15,913 nt of DNA from DATKMS01 sp041497995 (GTDB lineage Bacteria; Desulfobacterota; Binatia; HRBIN30): positions 1 to 15,913 of the forward strand of contig JBGQHM010000121.1 in NCBI GenBank assembly GCA_041497995.1. Direction: 5' to 3'. Positions within the stretch are counted from its first letter, which is position 1, and the number at the start of each line of letters is the position of its first letter. Below are positions 6,259-13,691 of the stretch, one piece after another. The notes below the pieces were generated by a model. The model did no database searches and was not told the DNA's origin. It worked only from the letters and a program-made list of their open reading frames with translations. A program made the position numbers and the translations under genes.

Positions 6259-6847
6259 CTGCTGCAGTGCCCGGCGATGCTTCGCGTGAGTTCGGCTTCT
6301 CCCACCTTTGCCAGAAAGCACGGGTGCACACTCCGACCACCAGGCCGAACGTCACCCCCAGGCAAATGCCGCCGAGAACATCCAACGGATAGTGGACTCC
6401 AACGTAGACCCGCGAGTACCCAGCCAGACCGGCAACGATGAACAGCGGAATCGCCAGCTTCCGATAGTGGACCGCAAAGAAGGCTGCCAGGGCGAAGGCG
6501 TTGGTGGCGTGGTTGGAAGGAAACGAGAACGAGTCCGAGCAGCCAACGAGTAGCTGCACTCCTTGCAATACCTGACACGGCCGGACCCGGTGGAAGTAAC
6601 TTCGCAATGCCGTCGCGCTCGCGTCGGCGCACACAATGAGGAGGGCGGCGGAGACGACTATCCATCGGCCTTGGCGCCCGCCTTTGACGAGCAGGTAGAG
6701 AGCCGCCAACGCCATCGGCACGACGAAGTTCCACTTCTCGGTGACGAAAGGCATCAGGAAATCCAAGAAGGGATGGCGGAGGGCGGTGTTGATGAGGATG
6801 AACGCCGCCCGATCGATACCTCCAACTGCGTCGGCGAGGTGATTCAA
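6194..6847 (-). CDS. PAP2-superfamily membrane phosphatase
   Basis: A 217-residue integral membrane phosphatase of the phosphatidic-acid-phosphatase 2 type. All three signature motifs are present: RSYFHRVRP at 82-90 (motif 1, with Arg in place of the usual first Lys), FPSNH at 109-113 with His113, and SRVYVGVHYPLD at 145-156 with His152 and Asp156. Several hydrophobic stretches (about 40-54, 62-74, 115-126, 131-144, 157-174) fit a multi-pass protein with its active site outside the inner membrane. Family members dephosphorylate undecaprenyl pyrophosphate, phosphatidate or lipid A. The start overlaps the upstream GT39 stop by four bases (ATGA), implying translational coupling. Oddly, residues 197-217 and the stop codon are encoded inside the palindromic element, so the native C-terminus was probably replaced; the catalytic core is untouched. 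Confidence 0.9.
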   Translation of the reverse strand: MNHLADAVGGIDRAAFILINTALRHPFLDFLMPFVTEKWNFVVPMALAALYLLVKGGRQGRWIVVSAALLIVCADASATALRSYFHRVRPCQVLQGVQLLVGCSDSFSFPSNHATNAFALAAFFAVHYRKLAIPLFIVAGLAGYSRVYVGVHYPLDVLGGICLGVTFGLVVGVCTRAFWQRWEKPNSREASPGTAAERLPQNPSGGTAKMAIPPDSP

Positions 6848-8421
6848 TAGGTCATCCTGGTCGCCGCGGCTGGCGGTCCCTTGTAGTGCTCACAGCGGAA
6901 GATCGAGAAAGTTTGGCCCGGCTGCCCGAGGTGTGAGGTTTCGACAACCTGCGTCTTGTGCAGTGTCTCGCAAGCTGCCTGCACCGGCGGCGGTGCGGCC
7001 CAGTCGCCGTACGTGACGAATATCCCATCTCGACCGCGCAACGCATCGAGGCCGCCCCAGATGTCGTACTGGTTCATCCGCCTGCCTGCGTCGATGTTAT
7101 ACACGCGCGGCTGACCGGGAACATAGAAGGCCAGCTCGCTGGCGATCTGGTAGTGGTCACTGATCAGAAAGAGACGCTCGCCGCCCGCGTCCGTCAGCGC
7201 GGTGCCGACGGCTGCGCCCAGTTCTTTCCACCCGTGCAGCCGCCGCGTGAGATCGACGCGCGGCGGAAGGTTCAACCCTACGGAGCCGGGAAGTCCCGGA
7301 AAGTGTGCGAGTGCAACCATCAGAAAGCCCGGAAGGAGAACGAACGCAATGCTGATCGCAGCTCGCCGCCCCCGCGCCAGCTGTTCATCCCACAGCGCGG
7401 CCAGCGCCACCGTCGCCGTCACGTACACGGGCGTAGCCCAGTTGGCTTCGACCTTCTCGTAGGCGCTCCATAGAAGGAAGAAGATGAAGGGCGGCGCTGA
7501 GAGGAGGAACAGAAGGAGATGCTCATCTCGGCGTGCGCGAAGACCGAGCCGCCCGGAGTCGATCATTGCGACGACGACCGCAACGAAGAGGACAGGGGAC
7601 ACGACGGCGAGTTGGGAACCGAGGAACTCAAAGAACGTCTTTGCCGTGAAGTGGGCCTCGTCGTCGACGCCACCGAACCCAGCCAGCGTCCCGACATGCC
7701 GAAGCGATACCCAATCGTGAGCGAAGTTCCAGATGAGGATTGGCGTGCAGATGATGAACGCGATGCACAGGGCGAGATACGGTGCCGGCATCTTCAAGTA
7801 GGGACGCGCGCGCGGCGCCATCAGCAGATATGCGCCGACGCACGGGACGATGAGAAGCATCGTATACTTGCTGAGGACACCACAACCCAACGCGACGCCG
7901 AAGACGAACCACCAGCGTAACCCCGCTGCGGATCGACCACTTCGAACAGTCCGGCAGATGCTGTACGCGGCCAAGGTCCAGAAGAACATCATCGGCGCAT
8001 CGATGGTCATGAGGATGGAGCCGGCCGAGTAGAGAGGGTTGGCGCTGCAGGCGAGGACGGTGAGGAACGCTGCGCGCTCGCTGGCGAGGAGCTCGCGTGC
8101 GAGCAGGTACGTCAGAATGCCGGTGCCGAGCGACAACAGCACAGCGGGAAGGCGGACAAAGAAATCTGTGCTTGAACCGAGGCGGGTGAATGCCGCGATG
8201 AGGTACGCCACCATCGGGCCCTTGCTGTAGTAGCTCCAATCCAGCCGGCGCGACCACTCCCAGTAGTGGGCCTCGTCGGGCGCGAGGTCGAGGGCGCCGG
8301 ATGCGATGTACCAGAGACGAAACATCGTGGCGCCGATCAGCAGCAGGACGGTCAAGTATCCATAGAATTGCTGTTCCTGAGCTCGGACCACCGGCCGCAC
8401 GCTCTCTCCGCTCTCAAGCAT
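6844..8421 (-). CDS. GT39/ArnT-like membrane glycosyltransferase
   Basis: A 525-residue multi-pass GT-C enzyme of the dolichyl/undecaprenyl-phosphate-sugar type. The family signature sits in the first external loop: LAPDEAHYWEWSRRLDWSYY at 46-65, with the conserved acidic pair Asp49-Glu50. It is followed by KGPMVAYLIAAFTRL and a PMMFFWTLAAY-type helix. Such enzymes take a sugar from a polyprenyl phosphate on the periplasmic side and add it to lipid A, a glycan or a protein. About ten hydrophobic helices are recognisable before a soluble C-terminal part. The ATG at 8421 is chosen because it lies at the end of the preceding glycosyltransferase gene (8-bp overlap) and begins the N-terminal cytoplasmic segment. 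Longer in-frame starts reach into that gene's opposite reading frame. The neighbours imply one operon: cytoplasmic GT4, this enzyme, then a PAP2 phosphatase. Confidence 0.9.
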   Translation of the reverse strand: MLESGESVRPVVRAQEQQFYGYLTVLLLIGATMFRLWYIASGALDLAPDEAHYWEWSRRLDWSYYSKGPMVAYLIAAFTRLGSSTDFFVRLPAVLLSLGTGILTYLLARELLASERAAFLTVLACSANPLYSAGSILMTIDAPMMFFWTLAAYSICRTVRSGRSAAGLRWWFVFGVALGCGVLSKYTMLLIVPCVGAYLLMAPRARPYLKMPAPYLALCIAFIICTPILIWNFAHDWVSLRHVGTLAGFGGVDDEAHFTAKTFFEFLGSQLAVVSPVLFVAVVVAMIDSGRLGLRARRDEHLLLFLLSAPPFIFFLLWSAYEKVEANWATPVYVTATVALAALWDEQLARGRRAAISIAFVLLPGFLMVALAHFPGLPGSVGLNLPPRVDLTRRLHGWKELGAAVGTALTDAGGERLFLISDHYQIASELAFYVPGQPRVYNIDAGRRMNQYDIWGGLDALRGRDGIFVTYGDWAAPPPVQAACETLHKTQVVETSHLGQPGQTFSIFRCEHYKGPPAAATRMTY

Positions 8422-9523
8422 GAACAGCAGGCCGTCGGCGTCTCGCCGCCTGCGCGAGCGCCTGCGCGAGTGCGGCTTCGATGCGCGGCACCTGCGTTTC
8501 GGGAGAGAACAGCTCGCGCACCCGTTTGCGACCCGCTTCTCCGAATCGGTGCCGCAGCGCGGTGTCGCGCAACAGGCCAATGACGGCGTTCGCGAGGGCA
8601 TCGTCGTTGGCAGGAGGCACAAGCAGGCCCGTCTCGCCGGCGCTGACACACTCCGGTATTCCTCCCACCGAGGTGGCAACCACGGGAAGGCCGGCGGCCA
8701 TCGCTTCTGCAACCACCAGCGAAAAGCTTTCTTCAAACGACGGCAGCACGAAGACGTCCAACGCCGTCATGATGTCTGCGATATCGGTGCGGCGGCCCTC
8801 CCACTCGATCATCGACTCAACGCTGAGCTGCGCGGCCTCGCGTTCTACTTGCGCCTTGTAGGCGGCAGAGCCGCCACCCACGACCAACAGTCGGGTCGTC
8901 GGCACCGCCGACCGAATCTTGGGCAAGGCGCGCACGAGATGGATCAGACCCTTTTCGGCGATGACATCGCCAATCGCGCCGATGAGCGGCGCTGCGACCG
9001 GGACATTGAAGGCGGCCCGCATGACGGCGCGCTTCTCCTCGTCGACCTCTGCGAAGCGGTGGTAGTCAACGAAGTTGTGAATGACGTCCATGCGACTCCG
9101 CCGCACGAAGTTGAATCTACGGTGAAAGCGGCCGGTGGCTTCGGAGACGGCAATGACCCGATCGTTGAACATCCAGTGGAGCTGCACGTAGCGGTTGTGA
9201 GCGGTCGCCACGGAGGGCACACCGCTGAGGCGGCGGAGCAGGACGCCGAAAAAGTGCGCCCGGCTCATGTGGGTGTGCAGGATGTCGGTGCCGCGCTCGC
9301 GCACGATGGCAGCCATCCGCCGCAGCTCGTCGGGCGGCCAGCGGTGGAGATCCGACTCGATGATGTCAACGGGCTCGCCGGCCAGCTGTGCCGCGATCCA
9401 CGCGTTCGGACGGCAGACCAGCGTCAGACGATGGCCACGGCGCATCAGCTCGCGCGTCAGCAGCAGACAATGAACGACGGCTCCATTCACCTCCGCACCG
9501 GAGACGATCTCCATGATGTTCAT
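8414..9523 (-). CDS. GT4 glycosyltransferase
   Basis: A 369-residue GT-B fold retaining glycosyltransferase. The N-terminal domain has MNIMEIVSGAEVNGAVVHC with the acceptor-side glycine-rich loop, and HTHMSRAHFFG at 83-93. The C-terminal donor domain has LIGAIGDVIAEKGLIHLVRA near 180-199, VVGGG at 214-218, and FEESFSLVVAEAMAAGLPVV at 263-282. The last holds an intact EX7E pair, Glu265 and Glu273. The ATG at 9523 has an AGGA seven bases upstream, and the protein begins in the first beta strand. The much longer open frame upstream is antisense to the neighbouring beta-propeller gene and is not coding. It is the first gene of the minus-strand operon with the GT39 enzyme and PAP2 phosphatase. The sugar is not identifiable. 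Confidence 0.92.
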   Translation of the reverse strand: MNIMEIVSGAEVNGAVVHCLLLTRELMRRGHRLTLVCRPNAWIAAQLAGEPVDIIESDLHRWPPDELRRMAAIVRERGTDILHTHMSRAHFFGVLLRRLSGVPSVATAHNRYVQLHWMFNDRVIAVSEATGRFHRRFNFVRRSRMDVIHNFVDYHRFAEVDEEKRAVMRAAFNVPVAAPLIGAIGDVIAEKGLIHLVRALPKIRSAVPTTRLLVVGGGSAAYKAQVEREAAQLSVESMIEWEGRRTDIADIMTALDVFVLPSFEESFSLVVAEAMAAGLPVVATSVGGIPECVSAGETGLLVPPANDDALANAVIGLLRDTALRHRFGEAGRKRVRELFSPETQVPRIEAALAQALAQAARRRRPAVHA

Positions 9524-9556
9524 CGCGGTTCCTGCTACAGAGGCCTGCCGACAAAT

Positions 9557-10534
9557 ATGAAGTCCGCCAAGAACACGGTCCGCTTCGGGCTCTTCCTGGG
9601 TTGCTTGGTCATCGCGGCGTCCATTTTCAAACTGGGCGGCGTTCCTTATGTCACGCGAGAGAAGCGGTGGTCCATTGGTATCTATGCCGGGCCTTCCCCT
9701 TTCGAGCTGCGCCCTCCGCGAACGGTCGTCAACCCGGTCTTGTCCGCGTCGGACGTTTCCGATGTGCCCGCCAAGTTCGTTGCTGATCCGTTCATGATCA
9801 AAAGGGATTCGACGTGGTACATGTTCTTTGAGGTGCTGAATGCCAACAGCGGGCGCGGCGAGATCGGGTTTGCCACGAGCAGCGATGCGCTGCAGTGGCG
9901 CTACGGCCATATCGTCCTTGCTGAGCCCTTCCACCTCTCGTATCCCTACGTCTTCGCCTTCGAAAACCAGTACTACATGATTCCGGAGAGCGGCGCGGCG
10001 CGATCCATCCGGCTCTACAAGGCTGAGGACTTTCCCACGCACTGGGTGCTCACCGCCACCTTGCTCACCGGCAACGCGTTCGCTGACTCCTCCATCGTTC
10101 AGCGCGAGGACAAGTGGTTCCTGTTTACTGAGACCACGCCGTACGTCAACGATACGCTCGGGCTCTACTATGCGGACAGCTTGGCCGGCCCGTGGCATGA
10201 GCATCCCAAGAGTCCGATTGTGGCAAATGACCCGCACATCTCGCGCCCGGGTGGCCGAGTTCTGAAGGCGAACGACAAGCTGTTTCGCTACGCCCAAGAC
10301 GATTCCCCGAGCTATGGCACGCAAGTGTTCGCGTTCGAGATCACCGAGCTCACGGCTGCGACCTATCAGGAACATCCCGTGAGCAAGTTGCCGATCCTCG
10401 GTCCGGCTGGAGACGGATGGAATGCGAAGGGCATGCATCACGTTGATGCCCACCAGCTGGATGACAACGCATGGATCGCGTGTGTGGATGGCGCGCAACG
10501 AGCCTGGGCCTTGCGGTTCTATTCTTGGCGGTGA
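9557..10534 (+). CDS. Membrane-anchored GINT1_N-like beta-propeller protein
   Basis: A 325-residue protein with a single N-terminal hydrophobic segment (about residues 9-24) that is probably a signal anchor. The rest has repeated blades resembling GH43-type beta-propellers and the N-terminal domain of glucosamine inositolphosphorylceramide transferase (GINT1)-like proteins. The segments seen are: VADPFMIKRDSTWYMFFEV (76-94); GEIGFATSSDALQW (101-114); HLSYPYVFAFENQYYMIPES (126-145); IRLYKAEDFPTHW (151-163); WFLFTET (187-193); LYYADSLAGPWHEHP (203-217); RPGGRV (230-235); and YAQDDSPSYGTQV (245-257). In plants the domain precedes a GT64 transferase; here it stands alone. Conserved acidic residues at the start of blades recall glycosidase sites, but no activity can be assigned. 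It is divergent from the GT4 operon with only 33 bp between start codons. An AGAGG at 9539-9543 is a weak ribosome binding site. A glycan-binding, hydrolytic or chaperoning role is inferred from context. Confidence 0.75.
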   Translation: MKSAKNTVRFGLFLGCLVIAASIFKLGGVPYVTREKRWSIGIYAGPSPFELRPPRTVVNPVLSASDVSDVPAKFVADPFMIKRDSTWYMFFEVLNANSGRGEIGFATSSDALQWRYGHIVLAEPFHLSYPYVFAFENQYYMIPESGAARSIRLYKAEDFPTHWVLTATLLTGNAFADSSIVQREDKWFLFTETTPYVNDTLGLYYADSLAGPWHEHPKSPIVANDPHISRPGGRVLKANDKLFRYAQDDSPSYGTQVFAFEITELTAATYQEHPVSKLPILGPAGDGWNAKGMHHVDAHQLDDNAWIACVDGAQRAWALRFYSWR

Positions 10535-10682
10535 GGCTCTGCAGAATCACTGACCCCACTCTCGCCTCGCGACTGTCTACTGTGACCTTTCCGCTCCGGA
10601 GGACGGACACACTCCGGGGGTGGCGACTTCAAAGAGGCCGAACGCTGTCTCCGAGGAGCGACTGAGCGATGATGTGGCCCTG

Positions 10683-11240
10683 ATGGCGCTGCCGCAACGA
10701 TGCTACACGCTGGATGATTACTTCCTCATCGAGCTCAGCTCCCCGCTCAAGCACGAGTACCTGCGCGGCGAAGTCTTCGCGATGTCGGGCGCGTCGATCG
10801 CGCACAACGAGATCACTGCCAACGGCCTCACGCTGCTGCGCACGGCGCTACGCGCGAAGTCATGCCGCGCGTATGCCAGCGACCTGCGCGTGGCGACGCC
10901 CGCGGGGCTGCTGACCTATCCCGACGTCGCGGTCATCTGTGGCGCAACCGAGCTCCTCCCCGAGCGTCCCGATACTGCCACCAATCCAACGGTGCTGATC
11001 GAGGTTCTCTCCGAAGCGACACGTACCTACGACCGGGGCCAGAAGTTCACTCTCTACAAGTCGATTCGCTCCCTGAGAGAGTATGTGCTGATCGGCTTTC
11101 ATCACCACTACGCCACCGAGACCGAGGCCTTTCCCGAGCCTGAGACCGCAGCAACAGTCGTGCTGATCGCCCGCGACCCCCACGTCGTCGTCTCATCGCT
11201 GGCGCGACTACACGCGTGGCTCGATCAGAACTGGAAATAA
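10683..11240 (+). CDS. Uma2-family (DUF820) putative restriction-endonuclease-fold protein
   Basis: A 185-residue protein of the Uma2 family, which has a PD-(D/E)XK nuclease fold and whose biological role is largely unknown. Seen: MALPQRCYTLDDYFLIE at the start, YLRGEVFAMSGASIAHNEIT at 26-45, SDLRV at 66-70, YPDVAVICG at 79-87 with Asp81, LIEVLSE at 105-111 with Glu107, and KFTLYKSI with Lys121. The likely catalytic Asp-Glu-Lys set is therefore intact. The ATG at 10683 matches the usual family start. An in-frame GTG at 10620 would add 21 residues without recognisable content, though a GGAGGA lies at 10598-10603 upstream of it. It is unrelated to the glycan genes on both sides, and its 3' end overlaps the convergent MBOAT gene by 16 bp. 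Such genes are often scattered singly, suggesting independent acquisition. Confidence 0.87.
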   Translation: MALPQRCYTLDDYFLIELSSPLKHEYLRGEVFAMSGASIAHNEITANGLTLLRTALRAKSCRAYASDLRVATPAGLLTYPDVAVICGATELLPERPDTATNPTVLIEVLSEATRTYDRGQKFTLYKSIRSLREYVLIGFHHHYATETEAFPEPETAATVVLIARDPHVVVSSLARLHAWLDQNWK

Positions 11241-12694
11241 ATGAACGACGGCGTTTCACCGTTCGGTGCCAGCAGCACGGCCAGGGTCAACACGGTGAGG
11301 GCAACTCCCCAGGCGAAGCCGTCCGCGAAGGCTGTCCGGCGCGGGTCGACCTCCGAGGCTTCCGGCTGCGGAAACAGGTTGAACCAATGCGCAGCCAGGA
11401 TGATCGCTCCGTATGTCGCCAACAGCAGCCACAGCGAGAGATCCCTCGATCCTCCGCTGAACAGCTTGTCGGCATCAAACACGAAGCTGCTGCGCAGGCA
11501 CGCTAGACTCTGGTGCAAGGTGGTGATGCGAAAGAAGCTCCACGTCAGGCACACGACGTTGAAGGTGAGGGCGATCGCCACGGGCCGAAGGACAACGGCC
11601 AAGGCGGCGCTCCGCTCCCGGAGATGATTCCGCACGCGGCTCGCCGCCCATTCCCGATGCGCGAGGACATATCCTCCGTGCAGCCCACCCCACAAAAGAA
11701 ATGACCAATTGCCGCCGTGCCACAAGCCGCCGAGTAGCATCGTGATCATCACGTTCAGCTGCGTGCGCCAGCCGGCGACACGGTTGCCGCCCAACGGAAT
11801 GTACAGGTAGTCGCGCAGGAAGCGCGACAGGGTCATGTGCCAGCGCTGCCAAAACTCGCGCGGCGAGGCGGCCAGGTACGGGAGATTGAAATTGTCGGGC
11901 CAGCGGAAGCCGAAGAACAGCGCTAGCCCGCGCGCGATGTCGGTGTAGCCGGAGAAGTCGAAGTAGATCTGGAAGGCGTAGAGGTAGAGAAACGGCAGGC
12001 TCCAGACCCCGGCGGTCGCCGGTTCCCCGACGTGCAAGAAGAACGGATCGATGGCCAGCGCGATGCGGTCGGCGAGCACCATCTTCTTGAAGTACCCGCG
12101 TGCCAGCAGCAGGGCGGCCTCGCGCGGCGCCTCGGCCCGTTGCGGCAACCGCTCCGGCCGCAGCTTGGTGAGGAACTCATCGGCTCGCAGGATTGGTCCG
12201 GCCATGAGGTGTGGAAAGAAGCTCAGGTGCAGGGCGCTGCGAACGACGTTGCGCTCCGCCGGGGTGATGCCGCGGTAGACGTCGACCATGTAGGCGATGC
12301 CGGTGAAGCTGTAGAAGGACAGGCCAACCGGAACGCTCCAGACATCTGGTACCGTCAGGGAACGCAGCTGCGCCAGACGCGGCGAGAGTGGGGCCAGAGT
12401 TCGCAACAGCATCGGAGTGTACTTCCAGAAGACCAGCACGCCGAGGTTGAAGACGATCCCCAGACTCAGCGGCAGCCGCGGCTGCCGCGCGCGCCCGATG
12501 GATTGCGCGACCGCCCAATCGACGACGCCGTATGCGCCGAGCAGCAGCAGGAGGCGCCAATCGTCATGGCCGTAGAACACCAGGCTCGCCGCCAGCAGCA
12601 CGAACAGCTTGGGCCAGTAGCGCTGCTTGCACAGCAACCACAACGGGTACGTCACCAGCAACAGGATGAGGAAGGGTGTGCCGGTGAAGGTCAT
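11225..12694 (-). CDS. MBOAT-family O-acyltransferase (AlgI-like)
   Basis: A 489-residue polytopic membrane-bound O-acyltransferase, expected to pass acyl groups (usually acetyl) across the inner membrane for O-acylation of an exported glycan. Signatures: VPVGLSFYSFTGIAYMVDVY at 121-140; FDFSGYTDIARGLA near 245-258; the core SPREFWQRWHMTLSRFLRDY at 277-296 followed by YIPLGG at 298-303; and LGGLWHGGNWSFLLWGGLHG at 321-340. The likely catalytic His is His326, with His286 as the second conserved one. The length matches AlgI/PatA/DltB-type proteins. The ATG at 12694 overlaps the stop of the upstream SGNH gene by four bases (ATGA), so the pair is almost certainly coupled in translation. The 3' end overlaps the convergent Uma2 gene. 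The acceptor is unknown. Confidence 0.94.
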   Translation of the reverse strand: MTFTGTPFLILLLVTYPLWLLCKQRYWPKLFVLLAASLVFYGHDDWRLLLLLGAYGVVDWAVAQSIGRARQPRLPLSLGIVFNLGVLVFWKYTPMLLRTLAPLSPRLAQLRSLTVPDVWSVPVGLSFYSFTGIAYMVDVYRGITPAERNVVRSALHLSFFPHLMAGPILRADEFLTKLRPERLPQRAEAPREAALLLARGYFKKMVLADRIALAIDPFFLHVGEPATAGVWSLPFLYLYAFQIYFDFSGYTDIARGLALFFGFRWPDNFNLPYLAASPREFWQRWHMTLSRFLRDYLYIPLGGNRVAGWRTQLNVMITMLLGGLWHGGNWSFLLWGGLHGGYVLAHREWAASRVRNHLRERSAALAVVLRPVAIALTFNVVCLTWSFFRITTLHQSLACLRSSFVFDADKLFSGGSRDLSLWLLLATYGAIILAAHWFNLFPQPEASEVDPRRTAFADGFAWGVALTVLTLAVLLAPNGETPSFIYFQF

Positions 12695-13668
12695 AGAGCC
12701 CCCGGTGATGCCTCGCGTGCATGCACGTGGTTCAGCAGCTCCGTTAGCAGCAGTGCGTTGCCTTCGTCGCTCAAGTGCTTGTCCGGAATGAACAGCGTGG
12801 CGGGAGTTGGATGCTTGGCAAACGCGTCGCGCGGATCGAGAACGTCGAAGCCTTGCGCATGGAGCACTGCTGTCATGGTGTCTTGGAAGCCGTAGCTCGC
12901 GCCAAACAGCACCTGGTGGTACGACGGGATGAGGACGACGGTGACCGGCACGTCGTGCGCCTGGGCTGATCGCGCCACGCCTGCGAAGAGGTGCCGCACA
13001 TCGCTCAGGAGCGGCTCGTCGATACGCTCGTAGAGGGTGTGTTTGTTGAAGCGCGGGTTGCCGCGGTGCCGGCCGGTACGAAACCACGCCGTTCTGAGCA
13101 GTGCGCTATGACCGACAAGCCAATCCGCCGGCGGTGCCGGCAGCCGCGGCTCGTACGTGAGCGCACCCTTGCTGGTCACGCAGGTGGTGGCCAGCGGCTG
13201 CTCACCCAGTAGCAGCAAGTCGACCGGCATCAGCTCTACGAAGATGCGCTCGGGATGCAAACCATGGTCGAGCAACAACCTGATCTGCGCGAGTCGCACA
13301 GGCAGCGGTTCATTGCGCCCCAGGTTGAAGATGCGGCGAGTGCGGACGCGGGTGCGGGCGACGTCGGCGAGCATCCCCGGTGCCTGCACGAAGGAGTTCC
13401 CGAAGAACGCCCAGATCGGTAGTGCGCCGCTGCTGTCGGAAAGTGCTCCGAAGTCTCGCAAGTGTTCGGCGTTCTCCGCAGAGAATACGTCCCATGAGCG
13501 GTACGTCACACCGAACGTCGGGTCCGGCACGTAGGGACCCGTGAGCGGCGACGACTCGCCGAGATAGGCGTACAGCTCGGTGGGTGGGACGGCGCGCAGG
13601 AACAGCTCACCCCCGGTCAAGACGAGCGTGGCGGCGGCGATCCAGCCAACGGCAAACCACAGCGGCAT
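12691..13668 (-). CDS. SGNH-hydrolase-like, membrane-anchored O-acetyltransferase partner (AlgX/AlgJ-like)
   Basis: A 325-residue protein with one N-terminal hydrophobic segment (about residues 4-19), probably an anchor holding the domain in the periplasm. The SGNH features are a FGNSFVQAPGM block at 89-99, with Ser92 as the probable nucleophile, and DKHLSDEGNALL at 296-307, supplying the Asp296-x-His298 pair. A VELMPVDLLLLG segment at 144-155 and VVLIPSYHQVLF at 244-255 lie in the expected core strands. Proteins of this type take an acyl group exported by an MBOAT partner and transfer it to a polysaccharide. The partner gene follows with a four-base overlap. The block is GNS rather than GDS, as in some AlgX/DltD-like relatives. 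An esterase function remains possible. Confidence 0.75.
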   Translation of the reverse strand: MPLWFAVGWIAAATLVLTGGELFLRAVPPTELYAYLGESSPLTGPYVPDPTFGVTYRSWDVFSAENAEHLRDFGALSDSSGALPIWAFFGNSFVQAPGMLADVARTRVRTRRIFNLGRNEPLPVRLAQIRLLLDHGLHPERIFVELMPVDLLLLGEQPLATTCVTSKGALTYEPRLPAPPADWLVGHSALLRTAWFRTGRHRGNPRFNKHTLYERIDEPLLSDVRHLFAGVARSAQAHDVPVTVVLIPSYHQVLFGASYGFQDTMTAVLHAQGFDVLDPRDAFAKHPTPATLFIPDKHLSDEGNALLLTELLNHVHAREASPGAL

Positions 13669-13691
13669 TGGTACTCAAGCACGCGCCCTGA

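Noticed and set aside
6132..6262. Target-site duplication flanking the palindromic element
   Set aside because: The adjacent tetramers CTAG (left) and CTCT (right) share only two bases, so insertion by a transposase is inferred from the repeats, not from a duplication.
8420..10534. A 704-codon plus-strand open frame covering the GT4 gene and the propeller gene
   Set aside because: Only the part from 9557 has domain content. The rest is antisense to the clearly real minus-strand GT4 gene with its EX7E motif; long antisense frames are common in GC-rich DNA.
10535..10682. Search of this intergenic gap for an RNA gene, terminator or repeat
   Set aside because: Apart from a GGAGGA at 10598-10603 before an alternative GTG start, no stable hairpin with a T-run, tRNA-like fold or repeated element was seen.
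12032..12895. A 287-codon plus-strand open frame
   Set aside because: It is Gln/Arg-rich, resembles no family, and is antisense to the MBOAT and SGNH genes.
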